A stretch of DNA of 64,000 bases. Source: Kribbella sp. VKM Ac-2569 (lineage in GTDB: Bacteria; Actinomycetota; Actinomycetes; Propionibacteriales; Kribbellaceae). Location: NCBI RefSeq assembly GCF_004216905.1, contig NZ_SGXJ01000007.1, positions 1 to 64,000 on the forward strand, written 5' to 3'. This document shows, in pieces, positions 15,120 through 23,424 of this stretch (the first letter of the stretch is position 1; every line of letters begins with the position of its first letter). The translations under genes and the position numbers were made by a program. The notes beneath the pieces were generated by a model that did not search any database, was not told the DNA's origin, and worked only from the letters and a program-made list of their open reading frames with translations.

Positions 15120-17417
15120 TCAGTTGAAGGTGCGGTCGGGGCAGTTGAGGATGCGGACGGTGAGTGGTCCGTCGGTTGTGACGTTCAGATCGGCATCGCA
15201 GGTGACCTTGGCCTGCTTGGGGTCGATCGTCACCGTGCTGATGTTCGTTGCGGTGATGTCGAGCCGGTTCGCGATCGGTGCGCTGACGGGTGCCGGCTTG
15301 GTCCGCAGTTCGGAGGTGTAGGCGTTGACCGGCACTGTCGAGCCGGTCGCTACGCCGGCGCCGGTGACGACCGGGGCAGCTGGTGCGTCGGCGAGACCGA
15401 AGCCCTGTGAGCGTACGTCGATGGTGCCGAGGTCACCGGACCGGCTCTGGATGGCGCTGAGCCAGTAGGCGTGGTCGCCGACCAGTCCGGATTCCGGGTC
15501 GTCCATGGCGGGGTTGCGTACGTACGTCACGTGGAACGGATCCTGCGTGCCGCGCATGTCGCCGAGCCAGTCGGTCAGCACCTTCCAGGTCGCGTTCGCG
15601 CACATCACCACGTGATCGGAGGATGCCCCGAGCCAGCTGTCGAAGGTGAAGTCGTACTGCGCGCCGGCGATGTAGGCGTTCGCCCGTTCGCGGGGGATGT
15701 TGTACGGGATGTAGTTGTCCGGAAGGCCGGCCCATTCCATCACCGGCTGGTTGCGGCGTGACGGTAGCAACGGGGTCAGGACCGAGCCGGGTTCGTGCTG
15801 GGTCGCGGTGTCGACGGGCAGGGTGTCGGCGATGCCGTTGATCCCGGGGAAGGAGGGCGCCATGTTCAGCCCGTCGCAGATGAAGGCTTTGCTGAACACG
15901 TCGGGGAACTGCAGCGAGAGTTTGTTCGCGCTGTAGGCGCCGCTCGAGAAGCCGCTCATGACGGTGCGGGTGGAGTCGAGCCCGAAGGCCCGCCGCGCGT
16001 CGGCGAGTGCCTCGAAGACAGAGGCGCCGGAGCGTCCGTAAGACCAGTTGTCGTTGCCGCGGGCGTCGACGGCGATCACGACGGTCGGGGCGGACGGGCG
16101 GTTCGCGACCTGGTGGAACAGGTCCCGGTCGCCGGCCGGCAGCAGTGCTCCGGTCCCCGGGTCGCCGACCTGGTCGTTCGCGCTCTGGGCGTATCCCGGG
16201 GTCCAGACCATGCTCGCGTACCCGTTGGCAGGGCGCGGCAGATCGGGGACGTAGGCGACGTACCGCTGCAACCTGCCGGGGAGGTCGGAGACGCAGTCGT
16301 CGCGGCAGATCCAGCCGAACTGGACACTCGGCGTACCTTCACCGTCGACGGTCTCGCCGTTCTGCTGGGTGAAGGACCCGAGCGGAGGCTTGCCCGCATC
16401 GCCTGGCAACCGGCGACCCTGCGCGACTTCGCTGTTCGAGGCGTAGAGCCGCTCGATGTAGCCCGAGGTCGGTACGGCGCTGTTGTCGTTGGTGTGTTGT
16501 GCCAGCTTCGCGAAGTCCACGTTGGCGAAGAACTTGCCGATGTTGCCGCTGGCAAGCGTCGTCTTCTGGTTGTCGTTGCGCCACGGCGAGTCGAACGGCT
16601 CCTGCCGGAACGCGACGTCGAAGTACGCCGAGGGACGCAGGCCGGCCGTGAGCGCACCACCTGGGTGGGTCGCGTCGGCGACCGCCTGCGGGAGCAGGAA
16701 CTTGTCCCCCGGGCGGTCCCACAGACCGGCTGCGGCGGCGACTCGTACAGTGCGCGTTCCGGGGTCGTAAGCGGTGTGCGGGACGCGGACCTCGACCTGC
16801 CGGTGCGCGACGTCGACCGAGACGATCGGTGCGACGGGTGACGTCTTGCCGGTGGCCGCGTCGACGATGTCGCCTGTCCGGCCGTGCACGGTGACGAACT
16901 TCTCGGCAGGCATCAGGGTGTTCGCGCCGTGCGGTGCCTGTTTCGGGAGCAGCGAGTTGCCGAGCGCGATCGTCGTACCGACGAGGTCCGGGTCGGTCAT
17001 CGTGTTGAAGGTGATCCGGAACGCGGTTGCGTCGGCGAGCGGCTTGACGCGGACCTCGACGAGGTCGGCGGCATTGCCTCGGTACGCCGGGTTGGTCGGG
17101 TACGTGTACGCGAACGTGAGCGAATGTTCGGGCCAGTTGGTGGTGACGAGCTGGGCGCCCTGGTCGTCGTACACGCAGCCCTGGTTGAGGAACTCGCCGT
17201 CGCGGTAGGCGCTGCTGTGGCAGACCATCGTCGGCTGAGCCTGCCAGATGCCGGTGTTCTCCAGCTGTACGGCGGTGGGCGGGGGAGTGTTGAGTACGGC
17301 GGGGCCCGGGGCCGGCGGTGTTGCGGCGGCGGTCTGCGAGCCGGCGGCGGGGTACGCCCACCAGGCGAGCAACCCGCCGGCGGCCAGCACGGCAAGGGTC
17401 GATTTGATCGGTCTCAT
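15120..17417 (-). CDS. Large secreted alpha/beta-hydrolase-fold protein
   Basis: A 765-residue exported protein. ATG 17417 has a GGAGG site eight bases upstream and a hydrophobic signal segment at residues 7-25 (LAVLAAGGLLAWWAYPAAG). The N-terminal part (about 50-250: CVYDDQGAQLVTTNWPEHSL, LVEVRVKPLADATAFRITFN) resembles the beta-sandwich of glucodextranase-like proteins. The C-terminal part has a hydrolase nucleophile elbow GFSSG near residue 490 and a later SSDHVVMC that may supply the histidine. Substrate is unknown; ester or peptide hydrolysis outside the cell is likely. It is monocistronic, converging with the DUF2278 gene. Confidence 0.7.
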   Translation of the reverse strand: MRPIKSTLAVLAAGGLLAWWAYPAAGSQTAAATPPAPGPAVLNTPPPTAVQLENTGIWQAQPTMVCHSSAYRDGEFLNQGCVYDDQGAQLVTTNWPEHSLTFAYTYPTNPAYRGNAADLVEVRVKPLADATAFRITFNTMTDPDLVGTTIALGNSLLPKQAPHGANTLMPAEKFVTVHGRTGDIVDAATGKTSPVAPIVSVDVAHRQVEVRVPHTAYDPGTRTVRVAAAAGLWDRPGDKFLLPQAVADATHPGGALTAGLRPSAYFDVAFRQEPFDSPWRNDNQKTTLASGNIGKFFANVDFAKLAQHTNDNSAVPTSGYIERLYASNSEVAQGRRLPGDAGKPPLGSFTQQNGETVDGEGTPSVQFGWICRDDCVSDLPGRLQRYVAYVPDLPRPANGYASMVWTPGYAQSANDQVGDPGTGALLPAGDRDLFHQVANRPSAPTVVIAVDARGNDNWSYGRSGASVFEALADARRAFGLDSTRTVMSGFSSGAYSANKLSLQFPDVFSKAFICDGLNMAPSFPGINGIADTLPVDTATQHEPGSVLTPLLPSRRNQPVMEWAGLPDNYIPYNIPRERANAYIAGAQYDFTFDSWLGASSDHVVMCANATWKVLTDWLGDMRGTQDPFHVTYVRNPAMDDPESGLVGDHAYWLSAIQSRSGDLGTIDVRSQGFGLADAPAAPVVTGAGVATGSTVPVNAYTSELRTKPAPVSAPIANRLDITATNISTVTIDPKQAKVTCDADLNVTTDGPLTVRILNCPDRTFN

Positions 17418-17558
17418 CGGCGGTGCCTCCAGAGCACGCGAGGGGGACGGCGGACCGGGGCCGGCGATCCTGTTCGAGGCTGGATTGAAGTACATATACA
17501 CGCCGCTCGTCAAGAATCTGACACATGACAACGTTGCCGCGTCGCTGTTCCTGACGAG

Positions 17559-18368
17559 TCAGGCGACGCGGTCGGTGCCTGCGGCCTCGACGAAGAAGCC
17601 GTCGGCGGGCGCCTTCAGGGCCTCGTGGGCCTGGAGGAAGAGGTCATGCGCCTCCCGGCCGTGCCAGCCGGTAGGGAGCAGCTCTTCGGGGAGGTCGGGA
17701 TCGCGGAACGGGAACATCCGGTAGTCGTGGACGAGTTTCATCCGCTCGACGAGCGCCTCGCGTGGTGCCAGTGAGCCGGCACGGTACGACCGCATGCGCG
17801 GCCGGTACGTGCGCAGCAGGGTTGCGTAGTCGGCGTCGAGGGAGTCGAGTTCCCAGCATCGCGCCGCCATCTCGCGGTCGCGGGACAGTCCGGACGACGT
17901 GCACTGCAGCAGATCGAGCTGGATCGACGGCTGATCGGCGAAGTGCTCCTGGATCTCGGTCAGCCGGTCGTGCGGACTGACCCAGGTCGACGACGTCAGC
18001 GGTCCGAACCCGAGCCAGGCGAGTTCCTTGCGCAGTTCCTCGCGGAGAGCTCGCTCGCTCTCCGGGACGGAGTAGATCACCATCGACCACTGCCGGTTCC
18101 ATGGTTCACGGGAGCGTTCGAAGATCCGGGTCCGCCCCTCGTCGAGCAGTCGCCAGCTCTTGTCGTTGAGCGCGTACACCGTCTCGCGGCCGTCTCGCCG
18201 GGTGTCGAACCAGCCTTCGCGCCGCAGGCGCGCCATCACCACCCGCACGGTGCTCTCGCCCACGTCGAAGCACTCGAGCAATGTGGTCAGCGTGCGCAGC
18301 CGGACCTCGCCGCCGTGATAGCGGATGTAGTCGCCGAAGAGGTCGAAGACGATCGACCGGGGCTTCAT
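17559..18368 (-). CDS. PaaX-family transcriptional regulator
   Basis: A 269-residue protein starting MKPRSIVFDLFGDYIRYHGG at ATG 18368, with a GAGGAG site five bases upstream. The N-terminal winged helix (LLECFDVGESTVRVVMARLR REGW) and the central PaaX domain (WSMVIYSVPESERALREELR, LAWLGFGPLTSSTWVSPH) are clear. PaaX proteins typically repress aryl-CoA catabolic genes and respond to an aryl-CoA ester. It is divergent from the aromatic-acid MFS gene and its downstream operon, so it likely senses an intermediate such as salicylyl-CoA. Confidence 0.85.
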   Translation of the reverse strand: MKPRSIVFDLFGDYIRYHGGEVRLRTLTTLLECFDVGESTVRVVMARLRREGWFDTRRDGRETVYALNDKSWRLLDEGRTRIFERSREPWNRQWSMVIYSVPESERALREELRKELAWLGFGPLTSSTWVSPHDRLTEIQEHFADQPSIQLDLLQCTSSGLSRDREMAARCWELDSLDADYATLLRTYRPRMRSYRAGSLAPREALVERMKLVHDYRMFPFRDPDLPEELLPTGWHGREAHDLFLQAHEALKAPADGFFVEAAGTDRVA

Positions 18369-18417
18369 CGCATCTCCTCGGAGCCGTTCCCAGTGGTTCG
18401 TTGCGCTCATCCTCTCA

Positions 18418-18428
18418 TGATGCCATCA
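18418..18428. promoter_or_regulatory. Palindrome TGATGCCATCA, candidate PaaX operator
   Basis: A perfect 5-1-5 inverted repeat in the divergent paaX/MFS region, 17 bases upstream of the MFS -35 box. Its position suits a repressor site for either gene. Assignment to PaaX is inference. Confidence 0.4.
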
Positions 18429-18444
18429 GAAGTGTGTCAAAGTC

Positions 18445-18474
18445 TTGACGGTCGTCCATGAATCGTCCTACTTT
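18445..18474 (+). promoter_or_regulatory. Promoter of the aromatic-acid operon
   Basis: TTGACG (18445-18450), an 18-base spacer and TACTTT (18469-18474). The predicted transcript starts near 18481, after the ATG at 18458 but before the ATG at 18515, which fixes the MFS start at the latter. Confidence 0.6.
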
Positions 18475-18514
18475 CATCACATCCACCGTCAGCCCGGCAC
18501 GAAACGAGGCCGCC

Positions 18515-19825
18515 ATGACCAGTTCCCCTGCCGCCACCACCACCCGGTCCAGGACCGGCCTCTGGGTGGTCGCCATCTGCTTCGTCACGATCGTCTTCGA
18601 CGGTTACGACCTGATCGTGTACGGCGCCGTCGTACCGTCCCTGCTGAAGAACCCGGACTGGCACCTGACCCCTGGTCAGGCCGGTGCGATCGGCAGCTAC
18701 GCGCTGACCGGGATGGTGATCGGGACCCTCTGCGTGGGCGCCCTGACCGACATCCTCGGCCGGCGCCGGATCATGTTCGCCAGCATCACCTGGTTCTCGC
18801 TCGCGATGGGCGCGACCGCGCTGGCGCCGAACGCCGAGGTGTTCGGAATCCTCCGCTTCGTCACCGGCCTCGGCCTCGGCGGTGTGGTCCCGACCGCGAT
18901 CGCCCTCACCGTCGAGTACGCCCCACCGCACCGCCGGAACTTCAACAACGCGCTGATGTTCTCCGGATTCTCGCTCGGCGGCGTGCTGGCCGCCGTACTG
19001 GCGATCAACCTCGTCCCCGTGCACGGTTTCCGCATCATGTTCGCGATCGGCATGGCTCCGCTGGTCCTGGTGCTGCCGCTGGCGTGGCGGTTCCTGCCCG
19101 AGTCGGTCAGCTTCCTGCAGGCCCGCGGGCGGTACGACGAAGCGGCTGCTCTCGCGGCCAAGTACGGCGTACAGCCGGAACCCGCTGACCAGAAGCGAAC
19201 CCCGCTCGCGGTGCTGTTCGGGCGCAAGCACCTGGTCGCGACGATCCTCTTCGGACTTGCCAGCTTCTTCGGCCTGCTCCTGGTGTACGGGCTGAACACC
19301 TGGCTCCCGCAGATCATGCGACAGTCCGGCTACCCACTCGGCTCGTCGCTGCGGTTCCTCCTGGTGATGAACGTCGGCGCGGTCGTCGGTGCCCTGGTCG
19401 CCTCGGCCCTGGCCGACCGGCTCGGCTCCAAGGTGGTCACGACGGTGGCCTTCGCCCTCGCTGCCGTGTCCATCTACGCACTCAGCACGGACCCGGCCGC
19501 GTTCGCGCTCTACCTGCTGATTGCGATCGCCGGTGTCGGCACGGTCGGCACGCAGATCCTGATCAACGGGTACGTCGCGACGCACTACCCGGCCGGGAGC
19601 CGCGCGACCGCGCTCGGCTGGTCCCTCGGCGTCGGCCGGCTCGGCGCGATCGTCGGTCCGCTCTTCGGCGGATGGGTACTGGACTCCGGCCTGAGCCTGG
19701 ACTGGAACTTCTACGGGTTCGCGGTCCCGGCGGTGCTCGGTGCGCTGGTGATCGCCGCCGTACCCCGAGGCGATCGCGAGCGCCGGGCCGAACCCGCCCT
19801 TGGTACGACACCCCAGACAGCTTGA
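18515..19825 (+). CDS. MFS transporter, aromatic acid:H+ symporter (AAHS) type
   Basis: A 436-residue, 12-segment transporter. The first segment carries the AAHS hallmark VTIVFDGYDLIVYG. The loop GALTDILGRRRIM and RFVTGLGLGGVVPTAIALTV (segments 4-5) are also typical of benzoate/4-hydroxybenzoate importers. The start at ATG 18515 is chosen because of a GAGG site and because an in-frame ATG at 18458 lies inside the promoter. It heads the operon with the monooxygenase and the two ligases and probably imports salicylate or a related acid. Confidence 0.88.
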   Translation: MTSSPAATTTRSRTGLWVVAICFVTIVFDGYDLIVYGAVVPSLLKNPDWHLTPGQAGAIGSYALTGMVIGTLCVGALTDILGRRRIMFASITWFSLAMGATALAPNAEVFGILRFVTGLGLGGVVPTAIALTVEYAPPHRRNFNNALMFSGFSLGGVLAAVLAINLVPVHGFRIMFAIGMAPLVLVLPLAWRFLPESVSFLQARGRYDEAAALAAKYGVQPEPADQKRTPLAVLFGRKHLVATILFGLASFFGLLLVYGLNTWLPQIMRQSGYPLGSSLRFLLVMNVGAVVGALVASALADRLGSKVVTTVAFALAAVSIYALSTDPAAFALYLLIAIAGVGTVGTQILINGYVATHYPAGSRATALGWSLGVGRLGAIVGPLFGGWVLDSGLSLDWNFYGFAVPAVLGALVIAAVPRGDRERRAEPALGTTPQTA

Positions 19826-19837
19826 GAGGACATGACG

Positions 19838-21424
19838 ATGCGGATCGCGATTGTCGGCGGTGGGCCAGGCGGCCTGTTCCTCGCCACTCTGGTGAAGGCG
19901 AGTGACCCGGCCGCCGAGGTGACCGTGTTCGAACGCAACCGTGCGGACGACACGTTCGGCTTCGGCGTGGTGTTCTCCGACGCCACCTTGGCGGGAATCC
20001 ACGCGGCCGACCCCGTGGTCCGCGACGCCTTGACGGAGTACGGCGTGCACTGGGACGCGATCGAGGTCCGCCTCAAGGGAGAGCGGTTCCGCTGCGGCGG
20101 GATGGGGATGGCGGCGATCGCCCGCAAGACGTTGCTCGCCGTACTGCAGGAACGCGCTGAGGAGGTCGGGGTGATCCTGCGCTTCCGGACCGAGGTCGAG
20201 CTCGAGGACCTCACCGGCTTCGACCTGGTCGTCGCGGCCGACGGCGCCAACTCGCGGATCCGGGAGCGGCTGGCAGCCGTACTCGAGCCGACGGTCGAGA
20301 CGGCCGCGGCCAAGTTCATCTGGTTCGGTACGACGTACCACTTCGACGGACTCACCTTCGTCCACGAGCGCGGTGCCGACGGGGTGTTCGCCGTCCACGG
20401 CTATCCGATCAGCCCGGACGTGAGCACGTTCATCGTGGAGACCGATCGGGAGTCGTGGCTGCGGGCCGGGCTGGACGAGTTCGACGTGTCGCAGCCGCCC
20501 GGGCCGAGCGATCTGAAGACCAAGCAGTACCTGGAGAAACTCTTCGCCGAGCAGATCGAGGGGCATCCGCTGCTGGTGAACAACTCACGCTGGGCGAGCT
20601 TCCGGACCCGGCGGACCGGGCGCTGGTCGTACGGCAACGTCGTACTGCTCGGCGATGCCGTGCACACCGCGCACTTCTCGGTCGGCTCCGGGACCAAGAT
20701 GGCGATGGAAGACGCGGTCGCACTGGCCGCGGCGCTCGCTGCGCACGACGATGTCCCGGCGGCGCTCGCGGAGTACGAGGAGTCGGCGCGGCCCTCGGTC
20801 GAGAAGATCCAAGGTTCGGCACGGCCCTCGTTGTCGTGGTGGGAGCACTTCGGGCGGTACCACGACACCTTGGAGCCGTGGCAGTTCGCCTTCCACTTCC
20901 TGACCCGCAGCATCAGCGGCGGCAAGTTGGCGCGGCGCGATCCGGCCTTCGTCGCCGCGACCCGCACGGAGTGGCACGCACAGAACGGACCGGCTCCGCT
21001 GGACACACCGTTCCGCTCGGGCGGCTTCTCGGCGCCTGGCCGGCTGGTCGAGGTGGACTTCCCGCACTCACCCTTGCCTCTGTTCTCCGAGCCGCCGGAC
21101 CGTGTCCGGGACTGGGGATTGTGGCTGGAGGCACCGGCGAGTGAGCAGGACTTGCCTTCGGCGCTGGGTTCGCTGCACTCCGGCGCGCTGGCTGGGCCTG
21201 CAGTGGTGGCGGTGTACGGCGGATCGCGGTTGACGCGGACGTTGCTGGCGGAGGAGGCGCGGCTGGTGGCCGGCGTCCCCGCGATGGTGGTTGATGACGA
21301 GCTGACCCCGGACGACGCGGAGACCCTCCTCTTGTCCGGGCGCGCCGATCTGGTGGGCCGGACCAACGGCGCGGACCGGAGCCGCGTCGCCGGAGTCAGC
21401 CGTAGTGTGGGAGGGAGCGTGTGA
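19838..21424 (+). CDS. FAD-dependent monooxygenase, salicylyl-CoA 5-hydroxylase-like
   Basis: A 528-residue flavoprotein: FAD loop IAIVGGGPGGLFLATL, and the second FAD motif VVLLGDAVHTAHFSVGSGTK. The sequence is close to the flavin hydroxylase half of salicylyl-CoA 5-hydroxylase/2-aminobenzoyl-CoA monooxygenase enzymes. The reaction would be salicylyl-CoA to gentisyl-CoA. Residues after about 480 (GVPAMVVDDELTPDDAETLL, SGRADLVGR) look like the last part of an old-yellow-enzyme barrel, though the barrel itself is missing. ATG 19838 has GAGAGG eight bases ahead; ATG 19832 is the alternative. It overlaps the next gene by four bases. Confidence 0.82.
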   Translation: MRIAIVGGGPGGLFLATLVKASDPAAEVTVFERNRADDTFGFGVVFSDATLAGIHAADPVVRDALTEYGVHWDAIEVRLKGERFRCGGMGMAAIARKTLLAVLQERAEEVGVILRFRTEVELEDLTGFDLVVAADGANSRIRERLAAVLEPTVETAAAKFIWFGTTYHFDGLTFVHERGADGVFAVHGYPISPDVSTFIVETDRESWLRAGLDEFDVSQPPGPSDLKTKQYLEKLFAEQIEGHPLLVNNSRWASFRTRRTGRWSYGNVVLLGDAVHTAHFSVGSGTKMAMEDAVALAAALAAHDDVPAALAEYEESARPSVEKIQGSARPSLSWWEHFGRYHDTLEPWQFAFHFLTRSISGGKLARRDPAFVAATRTEWHAQNGPAPLDTPFRSGGFSAPGRLVEVDFPHSPLPLFSEPPDRVRDWGLWLEAPASEQDLPSALGSLHSGALAGPAVVAVYGGSRLTRTLLAEEARLVAGVPAMVVDDELTPDDAETLLLSGRADLVGRTNGADRSRVAGVSRSVGGSV

Positions 21425-23424
21425 AGGGTTTGGACGGGTTGTTCACCCCTCGCGGGGTCGCAGTGATCGGCGCCTCGCGCAACCCGGCCAAGCTCGGCGC
21501 GGTAATGGCGCGCTCCCTCTCCACCTATGACGCACCACTCGCGCTGGTCAACCCGCGCGACTCCGAGTTGCACGGCTCTGTCGCCGAGGCAGTGGACTCC
21601 CTCGGCGTACCGATCGACCTCGCAGTGGTCTGCGTTCCGGCAGCCGCGGCAGCTGATGCGGTGGCTGAGGCCGCGAAGGCGGGCGCCTCGGCGGCTCTCG
21701 TGTGTGCGGGCGGTTTCGCCGAGGCCGGCCATCCGGAGTACCAGCGTGCGTTGGTAGACGTGGTCGATCGCCATGGCATTCGGCTGCTGGGACCGAATAC
21801 CTCCGGCTTCCTCGTGCCTGGCCGCGGGCTGACGGCCAGCTTCGTACCGAGCGTCGCGTCGGTGCCGGCCGGCGGAGTCGCTGTAGTCGCAGCCAGCGGT
21901 GGCGTGAACCACGCGCTGTCGTTCCTCCTGGCAGAGGCCGGGTACGGCGTGAGCCTCGCGGTCGGACTGGGGAACGCCGCCGACATCGACGCGGCCGACG
22001 TACTGGATCATCTGCTGGAGGATCCAGCGACGAAGGCCGTTGCTCTGCACATCGAATCGGTGGCCGACGGGTCGCGCCTCGCCCGTGCCGTCGCTCGGCT
22101 CTCAGCACGGAAGCCCGTGGTGGCGTTGGTTGTCGGGCGCAACGACGTTGGTGCCTTCGCGAAGTCGCACACGGGTGCACTGGCTACGTCGTGGCGGACC
22201 ACTCGGGGCGTACTGCGGCAGTCGGGCGCCGTCCTCGTCGACGACGAACGTCAGCTGGTCGATGCCGTCGGCGCCTTGTCGATGACTCGGTTGGCGCCGG
22301 CAGCGTCGCCTGGTGTTGGGGTGGTGACAGCGCAGGCCGGTCCGGGGTTGTTGTTGCTGGACGGGCTGCGAGGCGCCGGGATCCGGGTGCCCGTACTTGC
22401 GGACGAGACGCAGCGACGACTTGCTGAGCTGCTGCCCCCGATGACCTACCAGGCGAACCCGGTGGACACCGGTCGGCCGGGCCCTGGTTTCGGTGAGGTG
22501 ATTCAGATGGTTGCCGACGACGCCGGTGTGGATCTCGTCGCGGTCTATGCGTTGACCGAGCCGGACAGTGTCGACCTGGTGTCCGAACTCTCCCCGCGGA
22601 CCGTTGCGACGCCTACTGTGGTCGCCGTGGGCGGTTCCACGGCGGACGTCACCGCGGTCCGGTCGGGCCTGCACGAGCGCGGCTACCCGGTAGCCACCAG
22701 CCCGGCCGCCCTCACCCATGCGATCCGAGCGCTGGTGGAGGACGCCGGCCTCAACAACCGGCGCACCGCCGACGAGCCGCTCCCACAGGTCGCCGTACCC
22801 CAAGGCCCTTGGGACGAACACCGGGCCAAGACCGTTCTGGACACCCTCGGCGTTCGCACCCCATCCCGCGCTGCCTGCAGCACTCCCGAGGAAGCCCACG
22901 CCGCCCTGGACACGCTGGGTGGTCCGGTCGCACTCAAGATCCTCGACGCCGCGATCCTCCACAAGACCGAGATCGGCGGGGTGCATCTCGGAATCCGCAC
23001 CCACACAGAGCTGTCGGAGGCGCTGGATGCCCTGGGTGCCGAGCGGGTGCTGGTGGAGCGGATGGCGCCTGCGGGCGTTGATCTGATTGTCGGTGCGCGG
23101 CGGGATCCGGTGTTCGGGCCGGTGGTGCTGGTCGGGCTGGGTGGTACGACGGCAGAGGCCCTTGCGGATGTCGCCGTACGGGCGGCGCCGCTGTCCGCGG
23201 CCGAGGCGGCCTCCATGGCGGACGAGTTGCTCGGGCGTGCACTGCTGGACGGCTGGCGCGGTGGACCTGTGCTGGACCGGAGCGAGCTGGCTCGCGTTGT
23301 GCGGGCGTTGGGGCAGGTCCTGCTGGACGCACCGCAGGTGGACGAGATCGAGATCAATCCTTTGCGGCTGACGCGTGACGGGCTGGTCGCGCTGGACGCC
23401 GTGATCACGGGCAAGGAGCAGTGA
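21421..23424 (+). CDS. Acyl-CoA synthetase, NDP-forming type
   Basis: A 667-residue enzyme with the order CoA-binding domain (GVAVIGASRNPAKLGAVMAR), succinyl-CoA-ligase-like domains, and a C-terminal ATP-grasp part from about 470 (PVALKILDAAILHKTEIGGV, VLVERMAPAGVDLIVGARRD, IEINPLRL). The SHTGALA motif is the conserved segment of this family. It would make or exchange an acyl-CoA with nucleoside triphosphate. GTG 21421 overlaps the monooxygenase stop (GTGA), and its own stop overlaps the AMP-ligase start, so the three are translationally coupled. It may provide the CoA transfer step for salicylate activation or recycle CoA from gentisyl-CoA. Confidence 0.85.
   Translation: MKGLDGLFTPRGVAVIGASRNPAKLGAVMARSLSTYDAPLALVNPRDSELHGSVAEAVDSLGVPIDLAVVCVPAAAAADAVAEAAKAGASAALVCAGGFAEAGHPEYQRALVDVVDRHGIRLLGPNTSGFLVPGRGLTASFVPSVASVPAGGVAVVAASGGVNHALSFLLAEAGYGVSLAVGLGNAADIDAADVLDHLLEDPATKAVALHIESVADGSRLARAVARLSARKPVVALVVGRNDVGAFAKSHTGALATSWRTTRGVLRQSGAVLVDDERQLVDAVGALSMTRLAPAASPGVGVVTAQAGPGLLLLDGLRGAGIRVPVLADETQRRLAELLPPMTYQANPVDTGRPGPGFGEVIQMVADDAGVDLVAVYALTEPDSVDLVSELSPRTVATPTVVAVGGSTADVTAVRSGLHERGYPVATSPAALTHAIRALVEDAGLNNRRTADEPLPQVAVPQGPWDEHRAKTVLDTLGVRTPSRAACSTPEEAHAALDTLGGPVALKILDAAILHKTEIGGVHLGIRTHTELSEALDALGAERVLVERMAPAGVDLIVGARRDPVFGPVVLVGLGGTTAEALADVAVRAAPLSAAEAASMADELLGRALLDGWRGGPVLDRSELARVVRALGQVLLDAPQVDEIEINPLRLTRDGLVALDAVITGKEQ

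Noticed and set aside
17478..17510. Near-palindrome GTACATATACAC upstream of the secreted hydrolase
   Set aside because: Only partly symmetrical, with no matching promoter spacing or repeat elsewhere, so no site was called.
18458..18514. Upstream ATG for the aromatic-acid transporter
   Set aside because: It falls inside the predicted promoter, between the -35 and -10 boxes, and lacks an RBS; 18515 has one.
18437..20566. A 709-codon open frame on the minus strand
   Set aside because: It is antisense to the MFS and monooxygenase genes, has charged low-complexity protein without domains, and follows from high-GC codon bias in the real genes.
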